Made by a program: the position numbers and the translations under genes. Under the pieces are notes generated by a model that was not told the DNA's origin, searched no databases, and saw only the letters and a list, made by a program, of their open reading frames with translations. Shown piece after piece: positions 6,530 to 9,817 of a stretch of DNA of 9,817 nucleotides. This DNA is from Paludibacteraceae bacterium (GTDB lineage Bacteria > Bacteroidota > Bacteroidia > Bacteroidales > Paludibacteraceae), in contig JAFYMM010000002.1 in NCBI GenBank assembly GCA_017550055.1, positions 1-9,817 on the forward strand, in the 5' to 3' direction. Numbering within the stretch: the stretch's first letter is position 1; the number at the start of each line of letters is the position of its first letter.

Positions 6530-6614
6530 TCAACCGACAACTGTCAACAATAGAAACGCTTTGTGCTACATTCTATTGAACCTAAAGTTGAAAAAAGACT
6601 GTTGATCGTTGACC
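6530..6614 (+). repeat. Inverted blocks of 7-bp repeats around a hairpin, between rpe and the GNAT-like gene
   Basis: On the left, CAAC recurs every 7 bp (6531, 6538, 6545) in TCAACCG, ACAACTG and TCAACAA. On the right, GTTGA recurs at 6601 and 6608, which is the same core inverted. Between them, CAATAGAA (6548-6555) and TTCTATTG (6571-6578) form a perfect 8-bp stem with a 15-base loop. No T-tract follows the stem, so it is not a standard terminator. The region holds no recognised promoter octamer. Confidence 0.5.
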
Positions 6615-6631
6615 ATACCCAAAAAAATACA

Positions 6632-7759
6632 ATGGTAACAATAAAAGAGGTAAAAACTCGTAAAGAGCTACGCCAATTCATTCGCTTTGCTAACGAGCTT
6701 TACAAAGACAACCAATATTATACCCCATGTCTTGAGTTCGACGAACTTAACACATTCAATACAAAGAAAAATCCAGCACTCGACCACTCCAAATTTGTCA
6801 ACTTTTTAGCATATAAAGACGGAAAAACAGTAGGGCGTATTTCTGCTATTATCAATGACCTAGCCAATGAACATTGGAATTGCAAAAAAGTGCGTTTTGG
6901 CTGGTTTGACTTTATTGATGACTACGAAGTATCAAAAGCATTGCTCGATACTGTTGCTGATTGGGGTCGCAAAAACGGAATGACGGCTATGAATGGCCCT
7001 GTAGGTTTCACCGACTTTGACCATCAAGGTCTCTTGCTCGAAGGCTACGACTACAGATCTCCTATGATAAGCCTATACAACTACCCATACTACGTTGACC
7101 ATTTCGACAAATATGGTTTAGTGAAAGAGGCAGACTGGATAGAATTTTTGGTATCAACACCACATGAAATACCAGAAAAGATGGAGCGTGTAGCCAAAAT
7201 CGTAATGGAGAAATACAAAATACGCATTGACAAAGTGCGCAGTGTCAAAGAGTTGAAAGAGAAATATGGATTCAGTTATTTCGACGTAATCGATGCGGCA
7301 TACCAACCTCTCTATAACTTCCAACCTCTCACACAACGCCAAAAAGAGTATTATGCAGAGATGTATTTCCCTCTAATCAATTTCGATTTCATCACAATCG
7401 CAATCAACGAGTTAAATGAAATCGTAGGCGTTGGAATAGGTATGCCCGACATATCAGAGGCTTTGCAAGAAACTCGTGGCAAACTATTCCCATTTGGATG
7501 GATTAAACTACTCAAGGCATTGAAAGCTAAGAAAATGGAGACATTCAATCTCTTGCTAATTGCCGTACGCCCCGACTATCAAAACAAAGGCGTCAATGCT
7601 CTCTTCTTCTATGACCAAATACCATATTTCCAGAAATATGGTATAAAATACACCGAAACAACAGCCATACTCGAAGAGAACTCTAAAAATCAAGCTAACT
7701 TCTCATACTTCGAAACAAAACAACACAAACGCCGTCGTGCTTACATAAAACAACTATAA
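6632..7759 (+). CDS. Uncharacterised GNAT-like N-acetyltransferase family protein
   Basis: I recognise the protein type (long GNAT-like proteins found in Bacteroidota and other anaerobes) but not a proven function. It has 375 residues, about twice a single GNAT domain. The N-terminal half has GNAT-like features: FLAYKDGKTVGRI (58-70), then a strongly patterned region with RFGWFDFIDD (88-97), MTAMNGPVGFTDFDHQG (117-133) and YNYPYY (149-154). The C-terminal half contains VGVGIGMP (265-272), KLFPFGWIKLLKAL (284-297) and the acetyl-CoA-loop-like AVRPDYQNKGVNALFF (311-326). It ends in a basic tail, QHKRRRAYIKQL. No signal peptide or membrane segment is seen, so it is probably cytoplasmic. I start at the ATG at 6632; an upstream GTG at 6563 would add residues encoded by the repeat region. 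It is downstream of rpe and convergent with the lipoprotein gene. Confidence 0.75.
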   Translation: MVTIKEVKTRKELRQFIRFANELYKDNQYYTPCLEFDELNTFNTKKNPALDHSKFVNFLAYKDGKTVGRISAIINDLANEHWNCKKVRFGWFDFIDDYEVSKALLDTVADWGRKNGMTAMNGPVGFTDFDHQGLLLEGYDYRSPMISLYNYPYYVDHFDKYGLVKEADWIEFLVSTPHEIPEKMERVAKIVMEKYKIRIDKVRSVKELKEKYGFSYFDVIDAAYQPLYNFQPLTQRQKEYYAEMYFPLINFDFITIAINELNEIVGVGIGMPDISEALQETRGKLFPFGWIKLLKALKAKKMETFNLLLIAVRPDYQNKGVNALFFYDQIPYFQKYGIKYTETTAILEENSKNQANFSYFETKQHKRRRAYIKQL

Positions 7760-7776
7760 ACTTTGTTAAATAAAAG

Positions 7777-7819
7777 AATACGCATTCTGCTTACAACTTT
7801 GCAGAATGCGTATTTTTTT
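7777..7819. terminator. Strong bidirectional intrinsic terminator
   Basis: AATACGCATTCTGC (7777-7790) and GCAGAATGCGTATT (7801-7814) form a perfect 14-bp stem with a 10-base loop. A run of seven T (7813-7819) follows on the plus strand. On the minus strand the stem is followed by CTTTTATTT, so it can also stop transcription of the lipoprotein gene. It lies between two convergent genes, 17 bp after the GNAT-like stop codon. Confidence 0.9.
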
Positions 7820-7856
7820 ATAAACACAACAATATAAAAGATTCTATAATAAAATC

Positions 7857-9317
7857 TCACCTTTCATACGCTCCCAAATCAGGCTTACCATCCACATTAC
7901 GCTCCTTACCATCAAGGTCAAGCGGATAAAGCATTGAGACACTCTCAGCCCCACAATCACGAGCACATGAGAGCGAATCCAATCTAAAATTAAAGTATCC
8001 AGTCTCTGTAATATCGGTAATCGAGGTATTCACAAACACAGTATCAATACCATTTAGCTCATTTTGCGACCTTGCCCAACGACATTCCACAAATCTATCA
8101 CTCTCCACCATCTTTCCCTTAATCAACGTATGCGACAACAACACATTATAATCAGCCAACGAAGTAGTATCCTCACCTAACTCCAACTCCTCTCTGTTAC
8201 CACCAAAAATAATACTATTTTCAATAACAGCACTTGTCACAGGAAATGTCAAACGCACTCCATTTTGCACCACATAATTCAACACTCGCACCGAAGCATT
8301 CTTGCGTGAAGCATAACGATAATAATTGGCCACCGTAGTATGAGCCATCCTCAAAGTACCACCCAACTGAGCAATACACGACTCGCCACAATTGCTTATC
8401 TCAGAATTTTCAATCACTAAACTACCCTGTTGCGAATAAACTCCATACGCTCCAGAATTATGCACAATCGAATTGCGCAACTCCAATACGGGCTCACTCC
8501 TATTCGCACCAACAAGCAATATGCCCACACCCGCACCACGCACATGCGTATTTTCTATAATATTATGCGACTGAGCATTTTGCAAATAAATACCACCCCA
8601 CTGATTAGGCATTTGGTCATAAGGCGTTTGGTCAACATCATTTATACAATCAAACCTATCACCCCTAATCACAATCGGGTGTTCAAACGTACCTCTACAT
8701 TCCAATTCACCATCCACAACAATATTTGCCCCTCCGTGCATATAAAGTTTAGCACCCTCTGTTATAGTCAATTTTGCACCCTCTGCAACATAAATATAAT
8801 TAAACACTAACGTAGGACGAAGCGAATCTATCGTAGCATCTGAAGTATAAATCTGACTGCGCAACACTCGTGCATCACTACCGACAGCCATCAATTTAAC
8901 ATCTTTCACCTTATTGTTGCACTCAAACATAAGTGAATCAAACAGAACAATATAAGGCTCACCATCAGTTGTAGGTGGCGTCATCTCCACAAACACAAAA
9001 AGCGAATCATGGCCCTTAATCATAATATCTTCCAAAACCTCGCCCTTGCCAGCAATACGACCATCTACATTAAATCTAAAATAAGAAGCCGAACCTCCCC
9101 CCATTCTAATCGAAGCAATATTCAACGCATTCTTATTCTCATTATAAATCATAAATCTACCCGTAGCCGATTGTTGCTCAGCAAACAGAGTATCCATAAT
9201 GAGCGTATCGCACGAAAATGTCAGCTCAAGCCTCTCATCAAAACTCACATTCTCCTCTACACAACTCGACAAACAAATTGCTACAACAACCAATATAAAA
9301 AATATTACTCTTTTCAT
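7857..9317 (-). CDS. Beta-helix lipoprotein with a PDLGAYE C-terminus
   Basis: This is a predicted envelope lipoprotein of unknown substrate. The signal peptide has a basic start (MKR), a hydrophobic core (residues 4-16) and lipobox LSSC with lipidated C19. Acidic residues at 21-22 follow the cysteine, as in surface-export signals of Bacteroidota lipoproteins, so it may face outward (inference). Residues about 35-150 look like an all-beta domain, possibly Ig-like. From about 172 to 400 the sequence has repeated short strands such as GAKLTITEGAKLYM, NIVVDGELECRGTFEHPIVIRG, QWGGIYLQNA and SAVIENSIIFGG, typical of a right-handed parallel beta-helix. It ends with DLDGKERNVDGKPDLGAYER, the pattern of choice-of-anchor-Q type C-termini. 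There are no recognisable lyase catalytic residues, so binding is as likely as cleavage. It lies 77 bp downstream of the barrel gene on the same strand. Confidence 0.85.
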   Translation of the reverse strand: MKRVIFFILVVVAICLSSCVEENVSFDERLELTFSCDTLIMDTLFAEQQSATGRFMIYNENKNALNIASIRMGGGSASYFRFNVDGRIAGKGEVLEDIMIKGHDSLFVFVEMTPPTTDGEPYIVLFDSLMFECNNKVKDVKLMAVGSDARVLRSQIYTSDATIDSLRPTLVFNYIYVAEGAKLTITEGAKLYMHGGANIVVDGELECRGTFEHPIVIRGDRFDCINDVDQTPYDQMPNQWGGIYLQNAQSHNIIENTHVRGAGVGILLVGANRSEPVLELRNSIVHNSGAYGVYSQQGSLVIENSEISNCGESCIAQLGGTLRMAHTTVANYYRYASRKNASVRVLNYVVQNGVRLTFPVTSAVIENSIIFGGNREELELGEDTTSLADYNVLLSHTLIKGKMVESDRFVECRWARSQNELNGIDTVFVNTSITDITETGYFNFRLDSLSCARDCGAESVSMLYPLDLDGKERNVDGKPDLGAYER

Positions 9318-9359
9318 ATATTCATTTTTTTACATCAAGACTGATTTTTCACACCTAAA

Positions 9360-9373
9360 CTATTGACTATCAA
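9360..9373 (-). repeat. Two tandem 7-bp repeats upstream of the lipoprotein gene
   Basis: CTATTGA and CTATCAA lie head to tail in the 77-bp gap before the lipoprotein gene and match at 5 of 7 positions. The core TTGA-CTA-TCAA is also a small palindrome. No promoter with both elements is visible in this gap, so the lipoprotein is probably transcribed with the barrel gene. As a repeat this is the weakest case in the window. Confidence 0.25.
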
Positions 9374-9394
9374 TACAACCAAAATAGATATCTT

Positions 9395-9817
9395 TTATCT
9401 TCCAAACATAAAGCCAACAAAAAATCTCGGTCCTGCAGCATAATCATCAGCCCAATTTGTTGCATTAAGCATATAATCAATCTTTGCAACTACACTAATT
9501 CGTTTAGTCAACGAATACTCCATTCCAACAAATGGCACAATAGCAAGAAATGGATAATGACGATACGAAACATACTGATTTTCTACAACATAATCATTCA
9601 CGGGAGTATTCTCGCCTTTGTCAATCATAGCAATATGAGTGTAAGAGCCACCACCTATAACACCACCCGTAAAAATTGTAAATTTATTAATATGCCAATG
9701 AGAATCGAGCAAAAGCCCACCCCAACCTATTTTAGCAGAACTACCTTTCGGTTGATATTTCAATGTAGATACATACCCCTCAATACCAACTCGCAAATAT
9801 TTGCCAAAACCAACACG
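9395..9817 (-). CDS. Outer-membrane beta-barrel protein, C-terminal part (cut by window end)
   Basis: The frame is open to the last base of the window, so these 140 residues are the end of a longer protein. They consist of alternating hydrophobic/polar strands rich in aromatic residues and glycine, such as YLRVGIEGYVSTLKY, FTIFTGGVIGGGSYTHIAMI, YPFLAIVPFVGMEYSL, RISVVAKIDYMLNA and PRFFVGFMFGR. Turns are short and polar. The aromatic-rich final strand, with F at the third residue from the end, fits folding by the BAM complex into the outer membrane. A TTG at 9796 could be read as a start, but seven more codons upstream keep the same strand pattern (RVGFGKY), so it is internal. I do not recognise a specific family. 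It probably shares a transcript with the lipoprotein gene. Confidence 0.72.
   Translation of the reverse strand, partial: RVGFGKYLRVGIEGYVSTLKYQPKGSSAKIGWGGLLLDSHWHINKFTIFTGGVIGGGSYTHIAMIDKGENTPVNDYVVENQYVSYRHYPFLAIVPFVGMEYSLTKRISVVAKIDYMLNATNWADDYAAGPRFFVGFMFGR

Noticed and set aside
6563..6631. GTG start 23 codons upstream of the GNAT-like ATG
   Set aside because: The extension runs through the stem-loop and 7-mer repeats, and the ATG at 6632 begins directly with the expected first strand.
8430..8810. 126-codon plus-strand frame inside the lipoprotein gene
   Set aside because: It is antisense to a well-supported beta-helix coding region, and its composition reflects that region's complement.
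1..9817. CRISPR array, prophage, insertion sequence, or defence island
   Set aside because: There are no regularly spaced long repeats, no transposase or integrase, and no phage or nuclease-defence proteins; the genes are mainly housekeeping and envelope genes.

Overview
The window looks like chromosomal DNA of a member of the Bacteroidota, most likely the order Bacteroidales. Three things suggest this: repeated TAnnTTTG promoter octamers ahead of genes, AT-rich leaders without clear Shine-Dalgarno sites, and protein types typical of the group (a Bacteroidota-style FtsK N-terminus, a beta-helix lipoprotein ending in PDLGAYE, and a large two-part GNAT-like protein). The genus cannot be read from this. 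I see no phage, insertion sequence, CRISPR, tRNA or rRNA genes, and no obvious defence or secretion system. It is a mostly housekeeping region whose less ordinary content lies in the intergenic DNA.

Layout. Positions 1-804 (minus strand) hold the first 268 residues of the DNA translocase FtsK. A 502-bp divergent region (805-1306) carries an ftsK promoter with a perfect palindrome at its start point, a second inverted repeat in the ftsK leader, a likely nth promoter, and a perfect 19-bp inverted repeat that would fold most of the nth leader. A plus-strand series follows: nth (endonuclease III), then trkH/ktrB-like and trkA/ktrA-like (potassium uptake pore and its regulatory NAD-binding subunit), tadA (tRNA A34 deaminase), trmN6 (tRNA1-Val m6A37 methyltransferase), rpe (ribulose-5-phosphate epimerase), and an uncharacterised GNAT-like protein. 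ktrA, tadA and trmN6 are separated by only 2 and 6 bp, so trkH to trmN6 is probably one transcript. rpe has its own promoter. A strong bidirectional hairpin terminator (7777-7819) separates this series from two converging minus-strand genes: a beta-helix surface-type lipoprotein and, upstream of it, an outer-membrane beta-barrel protein cut by the window end.

How the genes relate. The two potassium genes form one transporter. TadA and TrmN6 both modify anticodon loops of tRNAs. The lipoprotein and barrel may be a cell-envelope pair. nth and rpe act alone in base-excision repair and the pentose phosphate pathway.

The main unexplained pattern is that several gene leaders carry short degenerate tandem repeats with a 7-bp period, each with a different core. 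The plus strand is also richer in C than G in sampled genes of both orientations, which suggests that it is the replication lagging strand and that the nth-to-GNAT series runs head-on to the fork.
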